Of a stretch of 64,000 nt of DNA, positions 11,781 through 24,500 are shown piece by piece. A program made the translations under genes and the position numbers. The notes under the pieces were generated by a model. It was not told where the DNA came from, searched no databases, and saw only the letters and a list, made by a program, of their open reading frames with translations. The stretch spans positions 58,925,477-58,989,476 of the forward strand of contig NC_092497.1 of assembly GCF_047495875.1 (NCBI RefSeq), in the 5' to 3' direction. The stretch is from Pithys albifrons albifrons (lineage: Eukaryota > Chordata > Aves > Passeriformes > Thamnophilidae). The stretch's first letter is position 1. Every line of letters begins with the position of its first letter.

Positions 11781-14220
11781 TCTTTCCCCATTGTAATATA
11801 AATAAATTAAAAATTTGATTCAAGTATTGAAAAGTTTCATTAAGGATAGCACTAAAATTTTATGCAAGGATTTATTTCTTATTTCTCCTGTAGGCAAAGC
11901 CAGACATTAGATAAATCTGTATCTTGACTACAAGCTACCCAGTAATTGAGTTCTGTGCATATTATGGCACGCATACTATACATATGCTTTAATTTGGTTA
12001 AAAAATATTCCTCTTTGTATCTCTTATTTTAACTTATTATAAGCTTGACTGTATCCTGCCCACCACTTCCTAGAACTGACTTCAGTGAAATCCTAGATAG
12101 GAAGCAATGAATATTCCCTAAAGGGTTTGTAATAAATGCCAGATTAGCTCATTGTTCTTTCAAGCCTTGCATCCCTCCTCCAGCAATGATCCTATTGGAG
12201 GACTGTGAGGAAGGCAGAGCACTTCAAAGGAGGTTATCAGGTTTGCCCCAGAAGTGTGAAAGCTGATTAGCTTTCTCATTAAGTTACACAGCTATATCTC
12301 TTATTAGTGGTCATAAAATTATTCATCCATTTTGCAAATCCACCTAGTAGCTTCTTTGTTTTGTTAAGCTCCTGTAAAAAATTAAATGCTGGTTTGAATA
12401 AACAATGCATATACAAATAATTTGCTTTATTATTAGTTATACTATCAGGAAAAACAACTAAGTAACTCAGAGCAGTGGGACTATGGGAATTGTTCACTAA
12501 TCTTGAGAACTCTTCAACTGTTGGCATTTTGGTTAACTTTCACAACAAAGAAAAATGGATTTACATTCAATTCACAGCATGAAGGTGTGGTTTGAGGACA
12601 GGAATCTGTGCTTCTTTACATGGCCATTTAAAGGAAACCAAGATTAAATTAAACTTCATTACACTAATCCTTTAATTTAGCTAGATGGTCTTACAGCCTC
12701 TAGGGCTGAGCAGCCCTTGTTATCACCTTCCACAGAGTCTTGGGCAGGGCTGGAGAATGTCCCAGTCCCTGCCCCAGCCTCATCTCCTGCCCTGAAGCAC
12801 AGCCTTGTCACAGTGCATCTGTTTTAGAGGGCCAGCTCTTACCAGGAATGCTAGGAGACACACAAACCTAAAGCTGTGGAAGTTCAGGAGTGGTCCAACA
12901 AAACAGATGCTCAGTACTGCTGTTAGTACAGAAGAGAACTAAAAAGTTTACTGCAATAGTTTTGTCCCTCTGCTTAAAGCTCATAGGCATGAAATATGCT
13001 ACACTACAAGTATATTTATTTCAATGTTTTTAATGCTGAAGCATGTGATATATTTAGAAACATCCTCTATGTCCTCCCAAAAACAAGGCCCTAGACCACA
13101 GAACCATAGAGAATGAAGCAATATTTGATACATTAAAGGCACATTAGGATATGCAAAGAAACACTGAAGTTATGTTCAATCTGGGGGGAAAAAAGTGCCT
13201 TCTGTGCTCCAGCCAATTTTTACTGGCAAGAAGCAAGTCATTGAACAGTTTGTTTGAAAGAAGGGCATTAAAAGAGGAGAAGAAGGCAAAGTAAACGCTT
13301 ACAGGCAGCTTTTTCTAATCATGAGGGATACTGGGACAAATAGATGTACGAAATTAAAGCTGGCATCCCGTCAAGCTAGAATTTAGAGTCAATATTTTGA
13401 CAATGAACTGATGTGTAGTAAGGATCTGTTGGGAAAGCCTCTGAATGTTAAAGCAGGACAGCTTAGGTTGGATAGACTAGATAACAAGGGGCCAGTATTA
13501 TGATCAAAATGATAGACTGAAGTGATGACACAAAAATGGTCATTCATAAGCATTCAGGGTGAATAAAATGCAGTAGAGCATTGTGTTTCTTGAGTGTAGA
13601 GAAAAGTATTTTGCAGGGATGAGAGCCTGGATGAGACTTTCAGCTTTATGGGTAGCTAAAGAGCTGTTTCTTGATGCCATTAGGCAGAAAGGATCAATAA
13701 GATGTAGAAATAGCTCAGAAAGGATGCTTTAGACACTGCTCTGAATGTAAAATGTCACTCCAATTAGGTGGTTGATTTAACCATAAAAAAATGACACATT
13801 ACCAAATGTCTAGATTTGATTCAAGAATTCTAAAATAGAGGAGAGTATGGCAGTAATTTCAAACAGTATGAAAGCTCATCTCAGCAAAACAATATTAACG
13901 TTTCTAATAACAAAGAATTTAATAGAAAACTTGTTACACACTGTTTTACTATTAAAGATGGTTCCACATTTCCAGACAATATTAATCTGAATCTTTCCTA
14001 ATGTTATGGAAAAGAACTAAAATCAAGTTTTCATTCTCTAGCATGTACTTACAATTTGAGACACTTGACCTTTTTCCTGCTATAGTGAAAAAGTGATTTT
14101 ATGTGTTTATCCAAAAGATAATTTTTCCAGTTTTTTAGACCTTAGCATATAGTCTAATTGATTGTAAAAGCTATTTTTGGAATGAAAAAATTAGAATAAA
14201 TTGACAGTATCTGTGGCCAG

Positions 14221-14383
14221 TGGGAAGGAGAGGAAAGGGGAAGGGGAAGGGGAAGGGGAAGGGGAAGGGGAAGGGGAAGGGGAAGGGGAAGGGGAAGGGG
14301 AAGGGGAAGGGGAAGGGGAAGGGGAAGGGAGAGAGAGAGGGGAAGGGGGAGGGGGAGGGGGAGGGGAAGGGGGAGGGGAAGGG
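14221..14383. repeat. (GGGGAA)n hexanucleotide array with G/A-rich tail
   Basis: Perfect GGGGAA units run from 14237 to 14329, about 15.5 copies. A short GA run at about 14329-14340 and a GGGGGA/GGGGAA mixture to 14383 follow. The plus strand is entirely purine across the perfect array, with regularly spaced G4 tracts, so both triplex and G-quadruplex structures are possible. A hexamer leaves all frames open, which explains the 63- to 71-codon EGEGEG, KGKGKG and PSPSPS frames. They are not genes. Confidence 0.97.
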
Positions 14384-17300
14384 CTTTCAGTATAAAATAA
14401 CTTCATTTTAATCTGACTGGGACTATAAAAAGTATAACATTTGTAATTACGTTAATCTTTGAAGTTTTCATTCAGAAGTACTAACCTTTCATTACTTGGT
14501 ATTTGGTTTTCTCCTTTATTTAAAAAATATCAACTCCTGAGGATGTCTAAGGGATAATATATATTTCTATTTTTAAGACCTTGCAGCACAAATTGTCTGG
14601 AAAATGTTACTGGGATATATAGAAGCCCAGAAGCCAGTGACCAAATAAAACATTCCCAAAAATTCTTTATTATTTTAGCAGTAGTAGAATAATTTTTCAG
14701 ATAGTCTTACAAGGGTAGTACTTGTTTGGACATTTTAATGCTTGAAATCAATTAATCTGTCCCTTGAACTTCTGTCATTAACTCTTCTCAGCATGGTTTT
14801 ACAGTGGTGACAGTATGGTTTTATTGAGCAAGATATGGGTATGGTAGTGTAATTGTCTTTAGGTGGTTATAGCATCTTCATTTGCAAAATATTCATGCAG
14901 CTTTAGTAACAGAATTCACTCAGGTGTTTTGGACTGCAATGGCACCACTCAGGAACTTGCATAGCAGGGAGGCAGAGTAGTCTCACCAGCCCACTGCTCG
15001 TGCCCTGTACCCTCTAATCAGACCACCCAGCTGAAGTTGGCTCTGCAAGCCTCACACTCACCACGGGTTGTGCTCACACCCTTGGCAACCCTCTTCTTCT
15101 GGGTATTCACTGCAGTGCTGACCTTTTCCCTGGAATACCCTTCCTTTCACATCTACTAGTGCCCAATTGCACCCTCACCTTTTTAACTGGGAGAATTTTA
15201 GCCCCTCACTGTTTCACAGGCTCTTACTAATTGAAAAAAAGTATTGCAGCTTAGTAGAAAGTTCTTCCAGAACTGCAGATAAATCACATTGCCTTGCAAC
15301 TGGAGTGAGCTCAAAACATCTGCACAGGCAGTTAATGGCAGTTACCATGGCTACGCTGATGCACAGAAATGTATTAATCCTCTGCAACTCAGTTGTGTGC
15401 CTGAGCTGTAGATCTCCATTGTAAGTAAATTGACATACTTTACAGCTATAATGATGCCAGCATTATAAGGAAATACAAATGCAGTGATCAGCCATAATAA
15501 CATGCTTTTGCCTATTTTAATGAGAATTGCAGGCTGTTACTTCTCTGAAAAGCAGTGTATCAGACAGAAATCAGAATTTACTGGGACCCAAAGCAAGGCA
15601 CTATTTCACTTCTGCCATATCACCTGAGTGGAGCTCGCTCCCTGTCCATTGAGAATACTTAGCCCCTTCACTTTATTCTATGATTGACACTGCCAGGTAA
15701 AAAACACAATGGCTGCCATATTCTGATAGCTTTGGTAAAAATCATTTATAGCTTTAATATCCATATCTTTAATATTGCATTATTCTATTCTCCATATAGA
15801 TGAAAATTACCTACAAAAATACTTTCCTATATGCTTTCTGCTTTGAGATGGCCACAGAACAGCTTAAAAAGGACTAAGATGAAGGCCTCCAAATTGAGAG
15901 GAAGCACAGAAAAGTAAAGAATAGAGCACAAAACCTCCTATTGTCCACAAAATTTGCTCCATTCAGATAAAATCAAGTAAAGCAACCTTACAACAAATCA
16001 TACGTGAATTTATATCCCACACTCATTTTTGTTCTTTCATACCATTGCAGACATATCTGTGTCATCCTTTGGCAGTAGAGTTATTCCTTGAAGATAATCT
16101 CATGAAAAAGACATATTTTGCACTTATATTTTTAATATACATGCTTATTATAAAATACAAAGTAATCCAAATTTATAAAATGCATTTTTTAAGTTTCCTA
16201 CCATGACAGAGATGACAATTCCAGAGCAGATTAGGATTTTAAATCAGAATCCAACACTGTAGTCTTGTGACATCCCATGTTATTACTACACAACATCTTA
16301 GACATATTATGGGGAAATGCTGACTATAATATGTCTTGCTGGATCTCCTACAAACCAGAGTTAGATATCTTTCAATTGACCTCACTGGGATTTTGTATTG
16401 GGCCATATACAGCATTTCTTATTAATCAAATAATTACATGCAGTCAGCTTAACATGTTCAAAACTTGCATGCTGCTATTTACACTCAACATTTAAAAAAT
16501 TTTATCTCAATTGCTTTAAAGCATGTATGTAACAGAAATTCTTCCCATGGTGCTCAGTTGATCCATGTCACTACCATGCCTTATTTGCATTGAGTCAGAC
16601 TGGTGCAGTTTGCCATGCAACTCAGGCAACCCAAATATATCTAATTGTATATTTTTATGTATATGAACGCTAGGAGAACATTTTCCCATTTCTACTTGTG
16701 TTAAATCTAAGCTTTAATAAGGTCAGGTAATCTAATTCAACCTCACTAAAAGGGCCTGGAAGCTCTAGGACTCCCACAGGGCCAACATATGATTAGTTAA
16801 TAATACAAAAGCTACTGGTTACTGAGATGAGCAATAATCAGAATTACAGTGAGGTATGACAATGGAATCCAAGTGAGTGGCAAAAATGATACTGAGACAC
16901 AATGTAAGAAGGACCACAGATCACCTGGCAAGAATATAAAGTATTCTCATACTGTGAAGCCAAGTTCTTCTTCACAAAGTACATTAAAAACTTGTCATCT
17001 TCACTTTCTGCTGATATTGGTTTCCCTAGAAGATATGTATGACATCAGCAGTTCAGAGTTCTCTTCACTTTCAATGTTTCATGTCCTTGATGCAGGAGTG
17101 ACAAAGAACCACCTGTTGGTGTACTTCTGTTTAATATCGAATGTTCAGCTAGGAATTTTTCTGAGTGTGGGTTATATCCCTGTTTGCTACAGTTTCTGCA
17201 GAAACCAGTAACTGTAAACTTCACCTTCTCTTTAAAGAGTCTATAACATTTTTATAAGGCAAAGTTGCAGTAATTGTTGGAAGTCATGGTGACTTTCCCT

Positions 17301-17509
17301 GATTCTCATAAGCCATTCTCCACTGATGGTTAAAGAGTGGGGACTGCATCAGGAAATGAGCGCAGTTGGTGGAGGTAGATAACCTGATTTCTGCATCCAT
17401 ATCCTTTTCTCATTGATGTTTTATATATACCAGCATGATGAGATTTTTCATCTATTAAGTAAAAGACAGAAAGATATATGTATGTCTGATTCAAAAGAAT
17501 TTATCATTT
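14384..17509. other. non-coding sequence, no gene recognised
   Basis: AT-rich sequence without recognised exons. A patch with more G+C lies at about 14940-15180. An imperfect palindromic GTTACCATGGCTAC at 15341-15354 resembles an RFX X-box. Nothing else stood out. Confidence 0.6.
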
Positions 17510-17710
17510 GTACTGGGCTTGCAGGGAATGATTTTGGTAATGGGATAGCTACAGGTGTGCCTTTCATAAGAAGATGCCAGTGCCAGATGGCTCCAAGATG
17601 GAACTACCACTGGACAAGGCCATACCCATCAGGGACAGTGGTAGTACCTCTGGGGTAACAGATTTGAAAAGGGGGGAAAGACACTGTACAGAGAGGAGTG
17701 AGAATGTGTG

Positions 17711-17742
17711 AGAGAAACAGCTCTGCAGAGAAACAGCTCTGC
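17711..17742. repeat. 16-bp tandem duplication inside the LTR
   Basis: The word AGAGAAACAGCTCTGC occurs twice in direct succession (17711-17726 and 17727-17742). It is probably a local slippage duplication in this LTR copy. Confidence 0.9.
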
Positions 17743-17850
17743 AGATATGAAGGTCAGTGAGGAAGGAGGAGCAGAAGGTGCTCAAGGTACCAGACAAGAG
17801 ATTCCCCTGCAGCCTGTGGTAAAGATTATGGTGAAACATCTGTGCTCCTG

Positions 17851-18210
17851 CAGCCCACAGAGGTCCATGGTGAAGCAGAGATCCACTCATAGCCCATGGA
17901 GAACCCCATACCAGAGCAGGTGGATGCCCAAAACAGGCTGTGACCCCATGGGAAGCCCAGGATGGAGCAGCTCCTGCCAAGGCCTGTGGCCCCATGGGAA
18001 GAGGGGCCCACTCTGGACAATGTTTTCTTGCAGGACTTGAGACCCTGTGGAGGAACCACACTGGAGAAGTATGTTACTGAAGGGCTGCACCCCATGGAAG
18101 GGGCCCAAAATGAAGTAGTTTTTAAAGAACTATAGCCCATGGGTAAGATTCATGTTGGAGAAGTTCATGGAGGACTATCCCTCATCAAAGGGACCCTGCA
18201 CTGGAGCAGA
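17851..18210 (+). repeat. degenerate minisatellite within the LTR (about 45-bp period, 8 units)
   Basis: Eight diverged units can be aligned. Each has a CCCATGG-like core followed about 10-20 bp later by a CTGGAGCAG or TTGGAGAAG-like word. The spacing averages 45 bp. The repeat sits upstream of the poly(A) signal, in the U3-like part of the LTR. This internal repetition is a property of the family as I recall it, not a private feature of this copy. Confidence 0.75.
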
Positions 18211-18581
18211 GGAGCGGTGTAAGGAGGAAGGAGAGGCAGAGATGTGTGATGCACGAACCAAAGCTCCTATTCCCCATCTCCCTGTGCCACTGACAAGGAG
18301 GAGGTAGAGAAATCAGGAGTGAAGTTGAGCTTGGAAAGAAGTGAGGGGTTGGGGGAAGGTGTTTTATTTCTCATAGTTCTACTTTTATTTGATTATTAAT
18401 AAATTAATCTCCCTGACACAAGTCTGTTTTGATGGTAATGAGTTAGTGATCTCTCCCTGTACTTATCACAACCCATGAGCTTTCCATTATACTTTCTCTC
18501 CCCTCTCCAGCTGAGGAAGGGGAGCTGAAAAATGGCTTGGGTGGACACCTGACATTCAATTCAGAGCAGCCCATCATACCA

Positions 18582-21500
18582 AATGAAAATTAAATATTAT
18601 ATATTGAGAGATTACATGAGCCTAGCTGCTTTTTAACACATTAAAAAACCATGAAGAATAGTTTATTAATGCATACAGAAACTCAAAGGATGTTTGTTTC
18701 CAAATAGCAACTGTGTTTGCTAGGCAAAACTCATTTTTACATTCTGATCCTGAGGTGTGTTGAGAACATTCAATATTAGTTGCTGAGATGCACTGGGCTC
18801 AGCACAGATATATATAACTCACTGACCAACAGCACCTATCAGCTCAGGTGGTGCATTTGAACAGGCACTGCTCCTTCTTTCTAGATATCAGAAAATAAAT
18901 ATGGCTAAAATGGCTAAAGAACAACAAATGCCTCACTTACCTTCATGCCCTTATTACATCATAATTCCAAAAAGGAGACATTTTAAAGGCAAACAGCAAA
19001 AAATGTTTAGGTCAACCTCACCAATGGTATGACCAGAGACAAGCAAATTGTGGTTGTGTAAGTGTAGAGCTGGTATAAAATTTCAGTGGAATGGGTCTGA
19101 TCTTTAACTGTGTTACTGAGTCACATCTGGCTTATTCTGTGTGAAAATTACCAGGGACAGGTTCTTATCTAAGTGTCATCCTCTGGGTTTTCCACTGGGA
19201 TTTTGAGGAAGGCCTGAATGAGGTAGAGAATAGAAAGCTGGAAAAATCTCTTACATGCTTGCTCTCCGTCAGGGTAGGTAACACAATAAGTAAAAAGAAT
19301 CTTTTGGGACTAATTTAAGGAAGACTATTCGTGTTGGAGGATGTGAAGTTCTTACAGATCATAGACTTAAGGTGATGGTATTCCTTTTCATGAGTCTGAA
19401 ATATAATTCAGCTTGAATTTCTGGATTTAAATGCAGACTACTGGACAACATTAATATTTCAGAGGCAAATACAAGGATATGGAAACTCATTTGGGAGAAA
19501 AGACGAAAGTTACATCAAGTCAGAATTACAATCCCTAATGTTTGACTCTGAAAACAGGCTCCTGCATGTCCATAAATCTTATTTGCTTTCCTTGACCTGG
19601 TGGAGTTTTTTTGGCTCATCAACAAGGGATGTCCATGCAGAAAGCAGTTTGTTGCATTTATTTCTAGAAGCATGTGGTCCCCATGTACTAAGTCCCTAAC
19701 GGTCTAAAGCTCAAACTGAAACTCACTGCATGCCTGCAGTGTGTCATATTCCATCAGGAGCCAATGTGCAAATAACATATTTCCATTTTTAAAGTCTGAA
19801 AAATGTCACAAAAAGCTTTTGGCATTTACATGACTCAGACAATCACACTTATATCCTCTAATTCTCTCTGCAGATAATTTCTAATGTTCAGTATATAACC
19901 ACAGCATGAAATCAGTAAAAACTCTTAAAGTAAAAACTAGAGTTCTGCAGTGTAGCCATTAGAGTACTCCAAACTAGAAAAAAGTGACTATTTGAAGTGA
20001 CATTATTGACAGGTACTCCTTAAAAAGTGAAAATCAAAATGTGATGCACCTAAACAACAAATGTTCGTTATACACATAGAGCTTGATTTATCAAAATTCA
20101 GTCCTGCAACTTGGTACAAAATAGTGAATATGCATAAAAGATTTTCACCAGTGTCTTTATGAAAAACAAGTCCAACCAAAGCAGTTCTTTGTCATTTTTT
20201 TCATGTTTCATTTTCTTAACAACTGTATTAAAAAAGAATACAGTTGTTTTCTTCCTTTAGCGCTTAAAAAGAAACAAACAAACAATGCAAGAGTTTCATG
20301 TCTGCACCGGATACGAAAACAGCATAGTGCCATACCTGCTGCATAAGTCATGATTTTGATGACATTTTTGTGGGAGCCACAATGGCCAGCTGTATGAACT
20401 CATAGTAACAAGGTGAAACTTGACCCCAACAGCCTGAAATCTGTCCTGATGACAGAGGGGAAGCATAAAGGATAGCTGTCACAAGAAGAAAGAATGATGA
20501 GGGGGAAAGAGCTGCAGGAAATACTCTCTTCTTACAAGGATCTGGTTCCAGGATGGGACAGGAAAATATCAAATAAAACACAGCCACTCCATTTGGGAAG
20601 AGTTTGTAGGCATCAGTGCTCTCACATTTTCTCTCCAAGAAAAGAACAAACTAGAAAACAGGGAAATTGTAGAAGTGGAATTGCAAAATAACCGATAGTG
20701 GGATTCATCGCTGTGGTTTGGTTTTGAGTGTATGTGCACAGTTGATGAAGGGGTGCACATGGCAGAAGAATGAATATAAATTCACAGCTGAATTGTCATT
20801 ACCATCAGTCACCAAGCAAAACACAACAGGCACACTTTAGGCAAAGCAGAGTTCAGTTTTCCATTCTTCAACCCGCCTCACAAATCTTCTACAATTGCCC
20901 AATATGTTTCTGCTGTCGTACATTTTTTTAATAAAAATATGATAAGGTCTATAAATTGCAAGTCTCACACTACTGTTCTGGATTGTTATGTGAGGAATTA
21001 ATGAGGGTGCTTTTACCTTAAGACAGAAAAGGGTTTGGGAGAATTTTGAAAACCTGAAATTCAGTTTAGATGCCTGGCAAGCAGAGAATCTCTTTATATC
21101 TGAAGAGGAGCAGCTCGGACATCGAGGTGAAGTATACTTTAGGTATGTAAGAAATACAAGGCATCAGCTCACTTTTTTAAGGCCAAAAAATGTGGAATAG
21201 GCAATAGAAGCATCAGGAAAAGAACTTAAATCCTTCGGTGCTTATTCAGATTATTTACTTTTAAGATTATACACTGAGTAGTAGTGTAACTACTGTAAGC
21301 AACTGGCAACTGAACCTACATATAAAATAAAAAACTTATTTGGCTATTCAACTTATGTAGGAATGATCATCACCATTCTCAAAATGGAAGTAGTTGAGAA
21401 GAGCTAGGCTAAAGTTTTCAGATGTCAAAACACTAAACGAACATCACAGAAGTACTTGGCAGCCATTTTCTAACATTTCCCAGAGAAACTGAATTTTTTA

Positions 21501-24500
21501 TTTCCTTTTATATCTGGAGGACTCAAATTCCATTAAAAAAAGAAAAAATACAGGTTTTGGCTCTTATGCCCTACAACCTAACCTTTCCATGTTTTATCTT
21601 GCCTGTATGGTTGCTAAAAATGCAAAAAACTGGCACTTTTATGACTGGAAGACATACCTCAAAAAATACACATTAAGGTAAAGATCTTTCTAGCTATATA
21701 AGGCTATAAACATTCATAGTAATGTTCTTTTTTTACATGATAGCTATCTCATGAAAACATTGATAATTTGAAAAGAAGTAACAGAGTTGAAAATCTTTAG
21801 AAACTAGGTTAAAAATACGAGGCTTCAGGGTCCCATCTTATTCTTGTAAAAGTGTATTATGTTGCCAGTGTCATGAAGACTTTCTCATCTGCATATATAC
21901 CACCTAAAGCATACATGTTTTTATTCCCAAGAGACCAAAAATTAGTAAAGAGGCATTTTTAACACAAACTGAAAATAATAAATTCAGTAATAAGACTGTG
22001 AGATAGTTAAATGTATGATTTCTTGAGTATAAAAAAAGCTATGTATAAAAATAGTTTCCAAGACAGCATAAAATCACAAGTCAATAAATGTCAAGAGGGG
22101 TAAGAGATACAGAAACTGACACTATCCTGTAAACTACAGAAAATGTGTAACTATGTAATATCAAGCATAAAGGGTGTCAAAGGATGTGTGATTAAATTAT
22201 TAGTTTAGAGAAGGAAATAATGGGTTTGATGTAATTCTTGCATTATCTTACCGTGCAACACTTTTATTGCTGAAAGGTTACCAAATGTAAAAGAAACAAC
22301 AGTAAAGGGACTATATAAAGTTTATAATAATTGTGACAAGCATCAATTAAATAAATTTTTTATACAAGTGATCATTCAGCCACTACTCATAACGTAACTC
22401 CAGAGGCTTAGGGATGTGAAGCCAGAAACACAAAATGGTTTTGTCTTTTTTTTTCCCTTCACAGTGGTAAGTTACAGAACTGTTTGCTCATATAGAGTGA
22501 TATGAATATGTATTATTTAGTTATATTGCTTCCAAGTAATACAAAGACTTGAAATAGCACAGCTCAAAGACACAAAAGTCTAAACCGATCTCATTCACCC
22601 ACAACAATTTATAGTCAGGCTGGTAGACATTTAAATGGAGATAAACAAGTCAATTGACCTACAGTTTTTAAGCAAATAACAGTATGAATTTCAAAAAGCA
22701 GAACAAACTCAGAGGGCTTAATGACTGCATCAATTATGTGAATCTTACCACCTTGAGGCTTGATCATTTAAAAACTAAAATACATGCACAATTTTACACA
22801 GGGGAATATTTCTAGCCAAATGGAGCACAAATTTAAGTCAGAAGAGTTGAACAGGTAGCCTAGGATGTTTGGAGCAGGTTTCTATGGATTTTATACATAC
22901 TAGAGGAGAAAGAAAGGGCCAAGAAGTGAAGTCTGTAACACTGAATCATAAAGTTACTGATTTGTTAACATTAATTCTTTAAGTGTTTACATGCATGATA
23001 TCTGTCTGCCACCCATTAATTTTAGAGTGTAAACTCATGCAAACACATCTGGGCAGTAAAAAGTAGAGAGATAATGATGGTCCTGAAGTCACTGGAACTG
23101 GGCATCTTGCTAGAAATGAGTGATGAATTCATATTCCAGCATCCACAGGAATAAAGTGCCAAGGACTGAGCTATTCTCTCTCCCTGAAGTCTGGTTGTCC
23201 AGAAAACACACATAACACTAGGTATCCTTAGGTATATAGCAGAGAGGTGATCAGCAACAACACACAGAAGCAGATTAAACACAAACCCATATAAAACCAG
23301 ATACCATTAGAGCCAATATACATGGAAGAGCTGTCAAACAAAGCACATATGTCTACCCTTCACTTCAAACTCAAGAACAAACTGTTCAAATGTGGACAGA
23401 TTAGCAAACTCAGATGTTTACCATTAATACATGAGACTGACTCTAAATAACAGTGACAAGGTCACGGCTAGGTCAAGAATGAATCATTACTAAGCAAATG
23501 CACAGAGTCACTGTCTTTGGCATTTCTTGTTTGGTTCTTTCTTTTAAACAAGCAACAGGGTTATATGACAAAGTCATCATTGACTGAAGGTTTTAAAATA
23601 TGCCTTATCAAAGCAAAAACAATTTATTATGTTTCTGACATTATTTCATATGGGAAAAATGATAATTAGCTGTACCAAATTATCACCTGTCTCAGGATAC
23701 CAATTTCAGCTGTTAGTGAGTGCTTGTCTCAGTTGGCCTTCCTTTCCCACATTCTGTGAGTGACAGTATTTAAATTAATAGCAACGTATGTCATACATAA
23801 AAGACAACTGAAAAAATAAAAACTACACAAACGTTGCTGGCTGAAGAGTTTGACCACACTATCATTCACAATAAGAGCAGTGTAAAGCTTGCACACACTA
23901 TGAATGTCAAGAAATTCACCAATTCTCTCTCCTCAAAATCGAGAAACAATAACTCACAGCTTAAATCAAGACACTTGCAGGATTTCTTATACAGTCTTCA
24001 GCATAGCAGCCTAAAATATTGGGTTTATCTGTTTTTACTATCAACTTTCTGAAGAATGAATTTATTTTACGACACAAAATTTAAGAATTGACAGTCTATT
24101 TTTGCTCTATTTTGGTGTTCTTGGCCTCTGCAATCACTTTAATTTATTAAACAGTTTCAAGGGACTAAATTTTAACACTGAACACCCTAAGTTAGCACAA
24201 TACATGGATGCCTGCCAACTCTAATTCATTTCAAATGAGGTGAGGTGGTTTTTTGCTTTTATCTTTCAGGTGTAAAGATGCATGTGTCTTTTCAAACAAA
24301 ATCATTCAAGATTCTGTGATTCATAAGCAAGATTTTAAACAAGAGATTATTTTTTCCAATGTGCATCAGGCAGGGTTGGACTGGAATAGCACAACATCAG
24401 GTTTAGTGAAAAATCTGAAGGACTTCCCAAAAAACTTGCATACATTGTGCTAAAAATCATTTAAGGCAGTGATCTCAGGAAAGAAAAGAAAAGAAATTAC

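Larger units (their letters stand above)
10154..14220. other. non-coding sequence, no gene recognised
   Basis: AT-rich and gene-free by inspection. It holds a G-run cluster at 10672-10696, an (AAAC)5 microsatellite at about 11759-11780, and a GC-richer patch at about 12700-12840 of unknown origin. Two places contain short CR1-tip-like words (near 10918 and 13100), but they lack any accompanying CR1 body. Confidence 0.65.
17510..18581 (+). mobile_element. solo or 5'-truncated LTR of an avian endogenous retrovirus
   Basis: The segment closely follows, from memory, a bird LTR family with repeated phrases of the form CCCATGGAAGGACCCACGCTGG. It then has a purine-rich AGGAGGAGGTAGAGAAAT stretch, a T-rich region, the poly(A) signal AATAAA at 18398-18403, and a CTCCCCTCTCCAG-type 3' section ending at a CA near 18581. 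The AATAAA and the order of these parts place the sense strand on plus. The 5' boundary is uncertain: similarity is clear from about 17550 and plausible from about 17514. I could not find a convincing TG start or target duplication, so it may be truncated. No internal retroviral genes adjoin it. The open frames of 73-165 codons on both strands here are shadows of this element. Confidence 0.75.

Noticed and set aside
13095..13115. CR1-tip-like word CACAGAACCATAGAGAATG
   Set aside because: The sequence beyond it does not continue as CR1. The same holds for TCATAGAATCAGAATC near 10918.
14191..14411. Frames of about 63-71 codons with EGEGEG, KGKGKG or PSPSPS repeats
   Set aside because: They are translation of the GGGGAA microsatellite in different frames.
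17564..18140. Frames of 73-165 codons on both strands
   Set aside because: They coincide with the LTR and its internal minisatellite. The repeated Met/Trp/Gly-rich text reflects the repeat units, not a protein family.
20348..20638. Minus-strand frame of 96 codons with a hydrophobic stretch
   Set aside because: No similarity to a known protein and no promoter or splice context. Hydrophobic runs are common in random AT-rich frames.
24253..24453. Possible exon after a T-rich tract ending in CAG near 24270
   Set aside because: The splice-acceptor-like sequence is common by chance. The downstream frame shows no known domain and no partner donor that I could support.
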